Assembly: GCA_944350395.1 (NCBI GenBank)
Contig: CALVPA010000044.1
Location: 1 to 6,659, forward strand
DNA: 6,659 nt
DNA from: an uncultured Bacilli bacterium
Lineage (GTDB): Bacteria > Bacillota_I > Bacilli_A > RF39 > UBA660
Reading direction: 5' to 3'
Below the pieces are notes generated by a model. That model did not search any database. It was not told the origin of the DNA and was given only the letters and a program-made list of their open reading frames with translations. Positions 1 through 4,942 of this stretch are shown here, one piece after another. Both the position numbers and the translations under genes were made by a program. Numbering within the stretch: the first letter of the stretch is position 1; every line of letters begins with the position of its first letter.

Positions 1-57
1 CACTCCCATTACAGTCAATAAAATCGTATTACCATTACTGTTACTATCGTTTTCCAT
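1..57 (-). CDS. TasA/camelysin-like SipW-class secreted protein, 5' end only (partial)
   Basis: An ATG at 55-57 opens a minus-strand frame that runs off the left edge of the window after 19 codons. The peptide begins MENDSNSNGNTILLTVMGV and matches the start of the next gene upstream (MDGRSNGNGNTVLLTVIGI) at 12 of 19 positions, so the two are tandem paralogues. The visible part is a hydrophilic n-region followed by the beginning of a hydrophobic signal-peptide core. The n-region has no lysine or arginine and carries two acidic residues. The gene has its own promoter (84-112), and a terminator lies between it and the upstream paralogue, so it is probably a separate transcript. The ribosome site is weak (AAGAGA about 10 nt before the ATG). 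The function is inferred from the neighbour only: a secreted, surface-associated or fibre-forming protein. Confidence 0.72.
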   Translation of the reverse strand, partial: MENDSNSNGNTILLTVMGV

Positions 58-83
58 TTCTATTCTATCTCTTTACTATAAAC

Positions 84-112
84 ATTTTAGCAAAGTATCA
101 TTAAAATTGCAA
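84..112 (-). promoter_or_regulatory. Promoter of the partial TasA-like gene
   Basis: On the minus strand, -35 TTGCAA (107-112), a 17-nt spacer and -10 TAAAAT (84-89) are preceded by TGC, giving an extended -10. The expected start near 77 leaves about 20 nt of leader before the ATG at 57. Four of six -35 bases and five of six -10 bases match sigma-A consensus. Confidence 0.6.
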
Positions 113-113
113 T

Positions 114-139
114 AAAAAAAGTCATAAAAATGACTCTTT
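114..139 (-). terminator. Rho-independent terminator after the TasA-like gene
   Basis: Read on the minus strand, AGTCAT and ATGACT pair around a TTTT loop (120-135). The stem is extended by a G-T pair and three A-T pairs, and a run of seven T follows (114-120). It overlaps the TAA stop at 138-140 and separates the two TasA-like paralogues. Confidence 0.72.
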
Positions 140-728
140 ATTTAACACTGACCGGATTAGAGATAGCAACATGAGCTTTAAAGTTCTGATTTTGGTTACT
201 ATCTTGTGGTATATCTAGTTCTTTAAAATTGATAGTAAATGTATATGTCTGAGTTTCGCCAACTTCGATACGTTGAGCAGTTACTACGTCGAAACTTTTG
301 CCGGCAGATGCTGTTGTTGTGCCATCAGTAACGTTATATGTACCACCTTGTATACTTACATCTGTTGTGCCCTCACCAGTAATAGTTATCTCTAACTGAT
401 CGTCTCCTTCAGTCGTATTAAAAGTATTTTGATCGATAATTAAATCTAGATCATAAGTTTGAGCTGTAGAACTACTACGGGGGTTATTAACGGTAAATTC
501 TGCTTCTCCAGAATTTCCTGGAATTGCATTTAATAGACTTAATTCCTGACCTACATACTCAAGTCCAACTGGTGCAGCTGTCGTTACCGATACGCTCTGC
601 GCTTGAGAGTTGTTTACAGTCGCAGTAAAGTATGCAAATGTTGCTCCGACTAATGCTACTAAAAGAGTAGCTATTCCAATAACTGTTAATAATACTGTAT
701 TTCCATTTCCATTACTTCTACCATCCAT
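138..728 (-). CDS. TasA/camelysin-like secreted protein with SipW-class signal peptide
   Basis: A 196-residue secreted protein. Residues 1-10 are a short hydrophilic segment with only one arginine. Residues 11-32 are a hydrophobic core ending VALVGATFAYFTA, the pattern of signal peptides cleaved by SipW-type signal peptidases in TasA and camelysin relatives. By analogy with TasA, cleavage would fall near A32. The mature part is rich in T, N, V and Q, has no cysteine, and includes a PG turn followed by alternating hydrophobic residues (AIPGNSGEAEFTVNN), as in the TasA beta-sandwich. TasA-family proteins form extracellular fibres or sit on the surface; the role here is inferred. The start is fixed by AAGGAGG (736-742) seven nt upstream. 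It has its own promoter and terminator, and a tandem paralogue lies downstream. No SipW peptidase gene is in the window. The protein's last residues carry no sorting motif. Confidence 0.8.
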   Translation of the reverse strand: MDGRSNGNGNTVLLTVIGIATLLVALVGATFAYFTATVNNSQAQSVSVTTAAPVGLEYVGQELSLLNAIPGNSGEAEFTVNNPRSSSTAQTYDLDLIIDQNTFNTTEGDDQLEITITGEGTTDVSIQGGTYNVTDGTTTASAGKSFDVVTAQRIEVGETQTYTFTINFKELDIPQDSNQNQNFKAHVAISNPVSVK

Positions 729-755
729 AACATGGCCTCCTTATCTTACGTTATC

Positions 756-784
756 ATTTTATCAGATAGAATTTAAAAAAGCAA
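756..784 (-). promoter_or_regulatory. Promoter of the TasA-like gene
   Basis: The -10 TAAAAT (756-761) is preceded by TGA (extended -10). Seventeen nt upstream is TTGCTT (779-784), a weak -35 with only TTG conserved. The start would be near 749, about 20 nt before the ATG. The -35 lies inside the terminator of the histidine kinase gene, so termination and initiation signals share bases. Confidence 0.55.
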
Positions 785-802
785 TAATATTATTTGCTTT
801 TT
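775..802 (-). terminator. Probable terminator of the two-component operon
   Basis: On the minus strand AAAAAGCAA (794-802 side) pairs with TTGCTTTTT (776-784 side) around a 9-nt loop, and the T-run is part of the 3' arm. The stem contains only two G-C pairs and starts within the last codons of the kinase, with the TAA at 790-792 in the loop. Some read-through into the TasA-like gene is therefore plausible. Confidence 0.5.
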
Positions 803-2178
803 ATCACAAAATAGAAATCCGTTCCTTTTCCAATAGTACTTTTAACACCATATTTAAATCCGTGGGATTCCAATATTTCTCTTACTATTGATAATCCTAA
901 TCCCGTTCCGACTTTGGTTCTGCGGTGATTTTTTTCTGTCTTATAATATCGATCCCATATGTGTTTTATCGTCTCTTCATCTATACCTTTACCAGTATCT
1001 ACAATTTCTACTTTACATCCACCTTTAACTTTATTTACATTTATATATACAGTCATGTCATCTCCGGTATAATTTATAGCGTTATTTACGAGATTGTATA
1101 TTACTTGACTAATTTTATTTCTGTCAGCTTTTACTAAAAATTTATCTGAAGAATTTAGAATGAAATTATAGTTTTCTGTTAATCTAAGTATCTCGAATTT
1201 AGATATAATCTCTTTAATTTGTTCAATCAAATCGTATTCTTCTATTTTTAGTTCTTCCGCATTAGATTCGAGTTTAGAAAGCATAAGTATGTCGTTTACT
1301 AAATTGTTTAGTCTATCTGTCTCATTGATTATAACATTTAAGTGTTCATTTCTTTTTGTATCATCCTTATAAGTTATATCTCTTACCATTTCGGCGTATG
1401 ACTTTATGAGTGTAAGTGGTGTTTTTAAATCATGACTTACGTTAGCCATTAAGTCTCTTCTATAATCATCTGTCTTGATTAGTTCGTTTTTAGCATAATT
1501 TAATGTTTCACTGAGTTCGTTTATTTCACTTATATTACTGCTTTGGAATACAACATCGAAATTTCCATTACCGAGTTTTTGTGCCTTTTTAGTTATTTCG
1601 ACGATAGGTTTAGTAATCGATGTCGACACAAAATATGATATGATAATTGCTAATAATATGACTATTAAGATTAGATATATTAATTGATTTTTAATAAATA
1701 TCGTTGTGTTATCTAAACTCTCTAACTGACTATTTATAAATACATAATTGCCGTTTTCAAGTCTCATCCCAAATAAAAGTGTCTTTGTATCGTACAGAGG
1801 GTTTGTAATTTTGTAAAAAATAGTTTGCTTATCGGATGAGAACATGCTATCCATTAGTGAAAATATTTTTTCATTAGGATTGCCTAATATGCATCCTTTA
1901 ATATTTTCGTTGTATAGGATATTTCCAGAATCTGTTATATATTCTATACACACGTCATTTTCTAGACTCACTTTTTCAAAATATACACCTAAATCGGCAA
2001 TATTTTTTTCGAGATTAGACGAAATATTGCTAACTTGATTTATCTTATGTTTTTCATAATAATAGTTTAAAAATACTATTTGAAAAAGGTATAATAAAAG
2101 TAAAATGATAGCACTATAGAAAATAAGTGTAGTCATTGTTTTAAACATTAAAGATTTTTTATTATTCTTTATATTCAA
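790..2178 (-). CDS. Two-component sensor histidine kinase, membrane-bound
   Basis: A 462-residue sensor kinase that autophosphorylates on histidine and passes the phosphate to the regulator encoded just upstream. In order it shows: a basic N-terminus; TM1 about 14-36; an extracytoplasmic sensor region about 37-164; TM2 about 166-185; a HAMP domain from about 186 to 238; and the H-box NVSHDLKTPLT with H249. The ATPase domain then has an N-box (N362, N366), a G1 box DTGKG (394-398), the IWDRYYK segment (407-413) and a G2 box GTGLGL (424-429). All catalytic motifs are intact. The sensor region has C77 and C96. The start shown is TTG at 2176-2178, overlapping the regulator gene by 17 nt; its only upstream purine tract (GAGGGG) is 12 nt away. 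ATG at 2146-2148 (452 residues) lacks a ribosome site and would rely on coupling. The signal sensed cannot be told. Confidence 0.9.
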   Translation of the reverse strand: MNIKNNKKSLMFKTMTTLIFYSAIILLLLYLFQIVFLNYYYEKHKINQVSNISSNLEKNIADLGVYFEKVSLENDVCIEYITDSGNILYNENIKGCILGNPNEKIFSLMDSMFSSDKQTIFYKITNPLYDTKTLLFGMRLENGNYVFINSQLESLDNTTIFIKNQLIYLILIVILLAIIISYFVSTSITKPIVEITKKAQKLGNGNFDVVFQSSNISEINELSETLNYAKNELIKTDDYRRDLMANVSHDLKTPLTLIKSYAEMVRDITYKDDTKRNEHLNVIINETDRLNNLVNDILMLSKLESNAEELKIEEYDLIEQIKEIISKFEILRLTENYNFILNSSDKFLVKADRNKISQVIYNLVNNAINYTGDDMTVYINVNKVKGGCKVEIVDTGKGIDEETIKHIWDRYYKTEKNHRRTKVGTGLGLSIVREILESHGFKYGVKSTIGKGTDFYFVIKSK

Positions 2179-2824
2179 ATTTATATCCGACCCCTCTTAA
2201 AGTTACAATATTTTTCTTAAATTTACCTATTTTGCTCCTCAAAGTCTTTATATGAGTATCGACTGTTCTATCGTCTCCATAGAAATCGTAACCCCAAATG
2301 TTATTTAAGAGTTGTTCTCGCGAAACAGCTATATTTTTATTTTCGATTAAATATTTTAGTAGTTCATATTCTTTGAGAGTTAACACAGCTTTTTCTCCAT
2401 TAATTAATACTTCTCTAGCATCGTCATCTATAGTTAAATCTCCGATTGTAATCTTTTTATTTAGTTTATTTACTCTTTTTAAAATTGCTTTTACTCGCGC
2501 AATCAATTCCTTTGGGCTAAATGGTTTTTGTACATAATCATCTATTCCGAGATCAAAGCCTAAAAGTTTATCGTATTCTTCTCCTCTAGCGCTTAACATG
2601 AGGACTGGAATACTTTTATCTTTATTTATTTCTTTGACTGCTTGATACCCATCTAATTTTGGCATCATTATATCCATAATAATTAAATCATAACTATTCT
2701 CTCTACACTTATCTATTGCTTCTAGTCCATTCTCTGCCTCATCGACTTTATATCCCTCTAATTCTGCATATTCTCTCACTACACTTCTTATTAGTTCTTC
2801 GTCATCTACTACTAAAATTTTCAT
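2162..2824 (-). CDS. OmpR/PhoB-family response regulator
   Basis: A 220-residue DNA-binding transcription regulator and the partner of the kinase downstream. The receiver domain covers about 1-118. It has acidic residues D7 and D8, phosphoacceptor D51 in the MDIMMP context, S78 at the threonine/serine switch position, and K100 before PF. The C-terminal winged helix (about 125-218) has the family pattern: LTLKEYELLKYLI, then WGYDFYGDDRTVDTHIKTLR, ending RGVGYKF. The ATG at 2822-2824 is chosen because AGAGG (2831-2835) lies six nt upstream and an extended -10 promoter lies just beyond. The frame stays open to 2968, but that extra 48 residues would be encoded upstream of the promoter. The gene leads a two-gene operon and overlaps the kinase by 17 nt. 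Autoregulation is likely for this family but not shown here. Confidence 0.95.
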   Translation of the reverse strand: MKILVVDDEELIRSVVREYAELEGYKVDEAENGLEAIDKCRENSYDLIIMDIMMPKLDGYQAVKEINKDKSIPVLMLSARGEEYDKLLGFDLGIDDYVQKPFSPKELIARVKAILKRVNKLNKKITIGDLTIDDDAREVLINGEKAVLTLKEYELLKYLIENKNIAVSREQLLNNIWGYDFYGDDRTVDTHIKTLRSKIGKFKKNIVTLRGVGYKFEYKE

Positions 2825-2848
2825 ACACTGCCTCTTTTCATAAATGAT

Positions 2849-2877
2849 ATTATAGCATAAATGTGAAATTATAATGA
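2849..2877 (-). promoter_or_regulatory. Promoter of the two-component operon
   Basis: A perfect -10 TATAAT (2849-2854) with TGC in front forms a strong extended -10. The hexamer 17 nt upstream (TCATTA, 2872-2877) is a poor -35, which suggests dependence on the extended -10 or on an activator. The leader is about 18 nt. Its position downstream of the longer open frame decides the regulator's start codon. Confidence 0.7.
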
Positions 2878-2889
2878 AAATTAAATTTT

Positions 2890-2960
2890 TAAATTTAGCA
2901 ATAATTTTTTTTAAAATTCCCACTATTTTACATAAAACTCGTAAAGTCATGCTAAATTTA
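2890..2960. repeat. 11-bp inverted repeat, one copy facing each divergent promoter
   Basis: TAAATTTAGCA (2890-2900) and its exact reverse complement TGCTAAATTTA (2950-2960) lie 60 bp apart centre to centre. Each copy reads TGCTAAATTTA toward the promoter it precedes: the right copy abuts the plus-strand -35, and the left copy is 13 nt upstream of the minus-strand -35 position. This looks like a paired operator. The region is so AT-rich that chance is not excluded. Confidence 0.4.
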
Positions 2961-2991
2961 TTGAACAATACAGGGATTAGTGTGTTATAGT
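2961..2991 (+). promoter_or_regulatory. Promoter of the 196-residue unknown gene
   Basis: TTGAAC (2961-2966), a 19-nt spacer, and TATAGT (2986-2991) preceded by TGT form an extended -10 promoter with a slightly long spacer. The start near 2998 would lie very close to the ribosome site GGAGG (3000-3004), giving a leader of only about 12-13 nt. Confidence 0.55.
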
Positions 2992-3010
2992 CTAATTAGG
3001 GAGGAAAATT

Positions 3011-3601
3011 ATGGAAAATAGTGGTGCATTACAATTTTTTGATATAATAAGAGTAGATAATGTAAAAGGCAATTTAGGAGAAGAATTTAAGAATTTTCCT
3101 ATGTATGAACTCTTAAATGATGGCACTATAAAAGAAAGTTATGGTCGTAAGAGAGATCCTGAAGACATCTTATTCTATGATGTATCTAATGCTTCTTTAG
3201 AATTTAAAGAAAAATATTCTAGTGTATTGGAAGAGTTAGAAGTAAAGGGTATAAAAAGAATTATAAGACCAAAGAGAAGCTTTAATAATGGCATCGGTAA
3301 TGGAAGAATTGTAACTTTATTACCTCTATCTGGAAATGTATATGGAACTCTATCTAAACAAGAGCTTAAATGTTTAGGCAATGAATTTTATACTTTATCT
3401 TCTACTCCAGATGGATTTAAATTATCAGCTATAATTAAAGGAAAAATTTTACCAGATAATTTATTTATCGCCATTAACACTAGTGCGATTAGCGAAGAAT
3501 TATTTGAAAAGTTATCACCTGATTTAACGGAATTATCTGAGCTTCCTAATGGCTTATATGAATCAAAGGGTTCTATATCTACTGAAAAGAAAATGAATTA
3601 A
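3011..3601 (+). CDS. Hypothetical protein, 196 residues
   Basis: I do not recognise this protein. GGAGG at 3000-3004, six nt before the ATG, plus a promoter and a strong terminator, show that it is a real monocistronic gene. It has no signal peptide, no membrane segment and a single cysteine (C121), so it is probably cytoplasmic. The first third is mixed and acidic, with FFDIIRVDNVKG near the start. A basic patch lies at 78-89 (VKGIKRIIRPKR) and a glycine-rich turn at 93-98. A predicted beta-rich middle part includes GRIVTLLPLSGNVYGTLS (98-115), and the C-terminal third is helical and acidic with a polar tail. The Rossmann or helix-turn-helix motifs I looked for are absent. It is the only plus-strand gene here and is divergent from the two-component operon, sharing an upstream 11-bp box. 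It may be a regulon member, but that is inference. Confidence 0.8.
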   Translation: MENSGALQFFDIIRVDNVKGNLGEEFKNFPMYELLNDGTIKESYGRKRDPEDILFYDVSNASLEFKEKYSSVLEELEVKGIKRIIRPKRSFNNGIGNGRIVTLLPLSGNVYGTLSKQELKCLGNEFYTLSSTPDGFKLSAIIKGKILPDNLFIAINTSAISEELFEKLSPDLTELSELPNGLYESKGSISTEKKMN

Positions 3602-3603
3602 TA

Positions 3604-3641
3604 AAAAACTGTTGAAAACGTTTTAGATTTCAACAGTTTTT
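3604..3641 (+). terminator. Bidirectional rho-independent terminator between convergent genes
   Basis: A perfect 14-bp stem pairs 3604-3617 (AAAAACTGTTGAAA) with 3628-3641 around a 10-nt loop. Five T end the plus-strand arm and six A precede the stem, which gives a T-run on the minus strand. It follows the stop of the plus-strand gene by 3 nt and that of the minus-strand pyrophosphohydrolase by 12 nt, so it can serve both. Confidence 0.88.
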
Positions 3642-3653
3642 ATTTGGATTTTT

Positions 3654-3974
3654 TTAGATAACTTTCTCTAAAAATATTTTCTTTTCAAAAGCTCCCTTTT
3701 TTAAACTTTTTTCACCTGCAATAGATATTATCTCGTCCAAAGTGACATTTTCTAGTTTACCCAAATATTTTATAACTTCTATCATATCGGCAAGTTCTTC
3801 TATTCTTTCTTTACCACTAGATGAAATTACTTCCAAATACTCTTCTTTTAACTTTTTTTCAAGTTCGGATTTATATTCAATTTCATCGAGAACTCTAATA
3901 CATGGTTCTTCGCCATTTGTTCTTATTATATCCGGAATATTATCTCTAACTAGTTTGTTATATACTTTTTCCAT
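3654..3974 (-). CDS. MazG-superfamily house-cleaning NTP pyrophosphohydrolase
   Basis: A 106-residue all-alpha protein of the MazG/phosphoribosyl-ATP-pyrophosphohydrolase-like group (the COG4997 type, as I recall it). The N-terminal signature YNKLVRDNIPDII (5-17) is typical of this subfamily. The metal-binding pattern is present: E44, E45 and E48 on one helix (KEEYLE), then E59, E60 and D63 (EELAD) on the next. Members hydrolyse non-canonical or excess nucleoside triphosphates to the monophosphate and pyrophosphate in the cytoplasm; the substrate here is not shown. The length is normal for the subfamily. GAGGT (3982-3986) lies seven nt before the ATG. It is a single-gene unit with its own promoter, convergent with the unknown gene at 3011. 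No histidine-biosynthesis genes are nearby, which argues against HisE. Confidence 0.85.
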   Translation of the reverse strand: MEKVYNKLVRDNIPDIIRTNGEEPCIRVLDEIEYKSELEKKLKEEYLEVISSSGKERIEELADMIEVIKYLGKLENVTLDEIISIAGEKSLKKGAFEKKIFLEKVI

Positions 3975-3992
3975 ATCTTATACCTCGTAATA

Positions 3993-3998
3993 ATTTTA
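3993..3998 (-). promoter_or_regulatory. Extended -10 promoter of the pyrophosphohydrolase gene
   Basis: TAAAAT preceded by TGT makes an extended -10. No convincing -35 is seen 16-18 nt upstream, where the sequence is only AT-rich. The expected leader is about 12-18 nt to the ATG at 3974, enough to hold the GAGGT ribosome site. Confidence 0.5.
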
Positions 3999-4030
3999 AC
4001 ATATTATGAGTGAAAATTAATATAAAATTT

Positions 4031-4059
4031 AAATAAAAAAAATTAACAATGTTAATTTC
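4031..4059 (-). terminator. Terminator of ssrA
   Basis: On the minus strand AAATTAAC and GTTAATTT (4040-4058) form an 8-bp stem with a 3-nt loop, running into a tract of T (4035-4042). It lies about 37 nt past the tmRNA CCA end and just ahead of the pyrophosphohydrolase promoter. The stem is AT-rich and so of modest strength. Confidence 0.6.
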
Positions 4060-4095
4060 TATATAAAATCCAAAATAATTGGTTTATTTTTTTTA

Positions 4096-4467
4096 TGGTG
4101 GAGCCGAGCGGACTTGAACCGCTGTCCAAAGTACATTCAGAATAACGTCTACAAGTTTAGTAAGAGATAAGTATTCGCTACTAAGTAAGGTCTCTTAACA
4201 TACCACTTAGAAGTATAACTTAGTTTAATTCATCGTACTATCCTAAGCAAACAGTGCGATATATTCTAGTAAAATATAAATCCCAAACTTTAAAGCCTAG
4301 ATAACCTTAAAGTGGAATGCACTCTATCCTATATTAGGCAAAAGCAAGTGCTTGTGTGCCATAGGCACTATTAGTTTTGTCATTTAATATTTAATTTGTC
4401 CTTTAAAGATGGACGTCTACTTGCAATTAGACCAAATTGGTACTCTGTCGAAACCATATACGGCCCC
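4096..4467 (-). ncRNA. ssrA: Transfer-messenger RNA (tmRNA)
   Basis: A 372-nt tmRNA. The 5' end GGGGCCG (4461-4467) pairs with CGGCTCC before an encoded CCA (4096-4098), giving a seven-pair acceptor stem whose third pair is G-U, the alanine identity element. The T-arm AGCGG-TTCAAGT-CCGCT precedes the acceptor strand, and the conserved TATATGGTTTCGACAG follows the 5' strand. Charged with alanine and carried by SmpB, it enters stalled ribosomes, replaces the broken message and adds a degradation tag encoded at 4334-4381. It is one-piece, not permuted. It lies directly downstream of smpB on the same strand, with its own promoter, so it can be made independently or from read-through. The 5' end would be trimmed by RNase P. 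Confidence 0.97.
4334..4381 (-). other. tmRNA proteolysis-tag reading frame
   Basis: Within ssrA the frame GAC AAA ACT AAT AGT onward encodes DKTNSAYGTQALAFA and then TAA. With the alanine carried by tmRNA itself, the added tag is ADKTNSAYGTQALAFA. The resume codon GAC is placed by analogy with Bacillus subtilis, whose tag begins GKTNS at the same spot. The frame upstream stays open (AAT before GAC), so the exact first codon is inferred. The C-terminus is AFA rather than the common LAA. Confidence 0.85.
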
Positions 4468-4479
4468 GAGAGCATTTAC

Positions 4480-4508
4480 ATTATATCATATTTTAAATGC
4501 TTTCACAA
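4480..4508 (-). promoter_or_regulatory. Promoter of ssrA
   Basis: A perfect -10 TATAAT (4480-4485) with TGA in front and, 17 nt upstream, TTGTGA (4503-4508, four of six matches). It is among the best promoters in the window, as expected for an abundant stable RNA. It begins only 2 nt past the smpB stop codon, and initiation near 4473 leaves a short 5' extension before the mature end. Confidence 0.75.
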
Positions 4509-4510
4509 AT

Positions 4511-4942
4511 TTAATTAAAACGAATTCTAGCTTCTCTTTCTAAGTCACGTTTTTTTATTGTTTCTCTTTTATCATATAGTTTTTTTCCTTTAGCTAGTCC
4601 TATTGTAACTTTTGCATTATTTCCCTTAAAATAGAGTTTAATCGGTACTAATGTATATCCGGATTTACTAACCTCACTAAAAAGTCGATTTATTTCATTT
4701 TTATGAAGTAGTAACTTTCTAGTTCTTCTCTCATCATGGTTAAATCTGTTTCCTTCATCATACTTTGCAATGTACATGTTTACTACAAATGCTTCTCCAT
4801 TTTTAATTGTAATATATGCATCATTAAAATTGGCACTACCACGCCTTATAGACTTTATCTCAGTCCCAGTTAAAACTATACCCGCTTCTATTTCTTTTTC
4901 GATAAAATAATTATAGCGTGCTTTCCTGTTGTTTATCTCCAT
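4511..4942 (-). CDS. smpB: SsrA-binding protein SmpB
   Basis: SmpB binds the tRNA-like part of tmRNA and delivers it to stalled ribosomes. The 143-residue product shows the family signatures in order: NRKARYNYFIE (5-15), AGIVLTGTEIKSIRRG (20-35), GNRFNHDERRTRKLLLHK (64-81) and GLAKGKKLYDKRE (115-127), then a basic C-terminal helix. The tail stops about five residues earlier than in Bacillus subtilis SmpB; the DKR region is intact. I choose the ATG at 4940-4942 because GGAG (4952-4955) is nine nt upstream. The ATG at 4949-4951 directly abuts that GGAG with no spacing and is unlikely to be used. The gene overlaps the end of rnr by 32 nt, implying translational coupling, and ssrA follows at once, so protein and RNA partner are adjacent. 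Confidence 0.95.
   Translation of the reverse strand: MEINNRKARYNYFIEKEIEAGIVLTGTEIKSIRRGSANFNDAYITIKNGEAFVVNMYIAKYDEGNRFNHDERRTRKLLLHKNEINRLFSEVSKSGYTLVPIKLYFKGNNAKVTIGLAKGKKLYDKRETIKKRDLEREARIRFN

Noticed and set aside
650..728. A type IV pilin-like N-terminus in the TasA-like protein.
   Set aside because: There is no prepilin cleavage motif (G followed by FTLIE-type residues). The GATFAYFTA end of the hydrophobic core fits SipW-class signal peptides.
1844..2038. Plus-strand open frame opposite the kinase gene, and similar frames at 610-891, 925-1137, 2298-2537, 3742-3990 and 5152-5424.
   Set aside because: They are antisense to well-supported genes, lack ribosome sites and carry no recognisable motif.
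2825..2968. A 48-codon upstream extension of the response-regulator frame starting at 2968.
   Set aside because: It lies upstream of a strong extended -10 promoter. The internal ATG at 2824 has a proper ribosome site, and the receiver fold begins exactly at MKILVVDDEE.
3654..3974. Phosphoribosyl-ATP pyrophosphatase HisE.
   Set aside because: The YNKLVRDNIP start and the lack of neighbouring histidine genes fit the house-cleaning MazG-like group better.
4072..4090. A 7-bp AT-only hairpin (AAAATAA / TTATTTT) just after the tmRNA.
   Set aside because: No G-C pair and no T-run after it; the hairpin at 4040-4058 with its T-tract is the better terminator.
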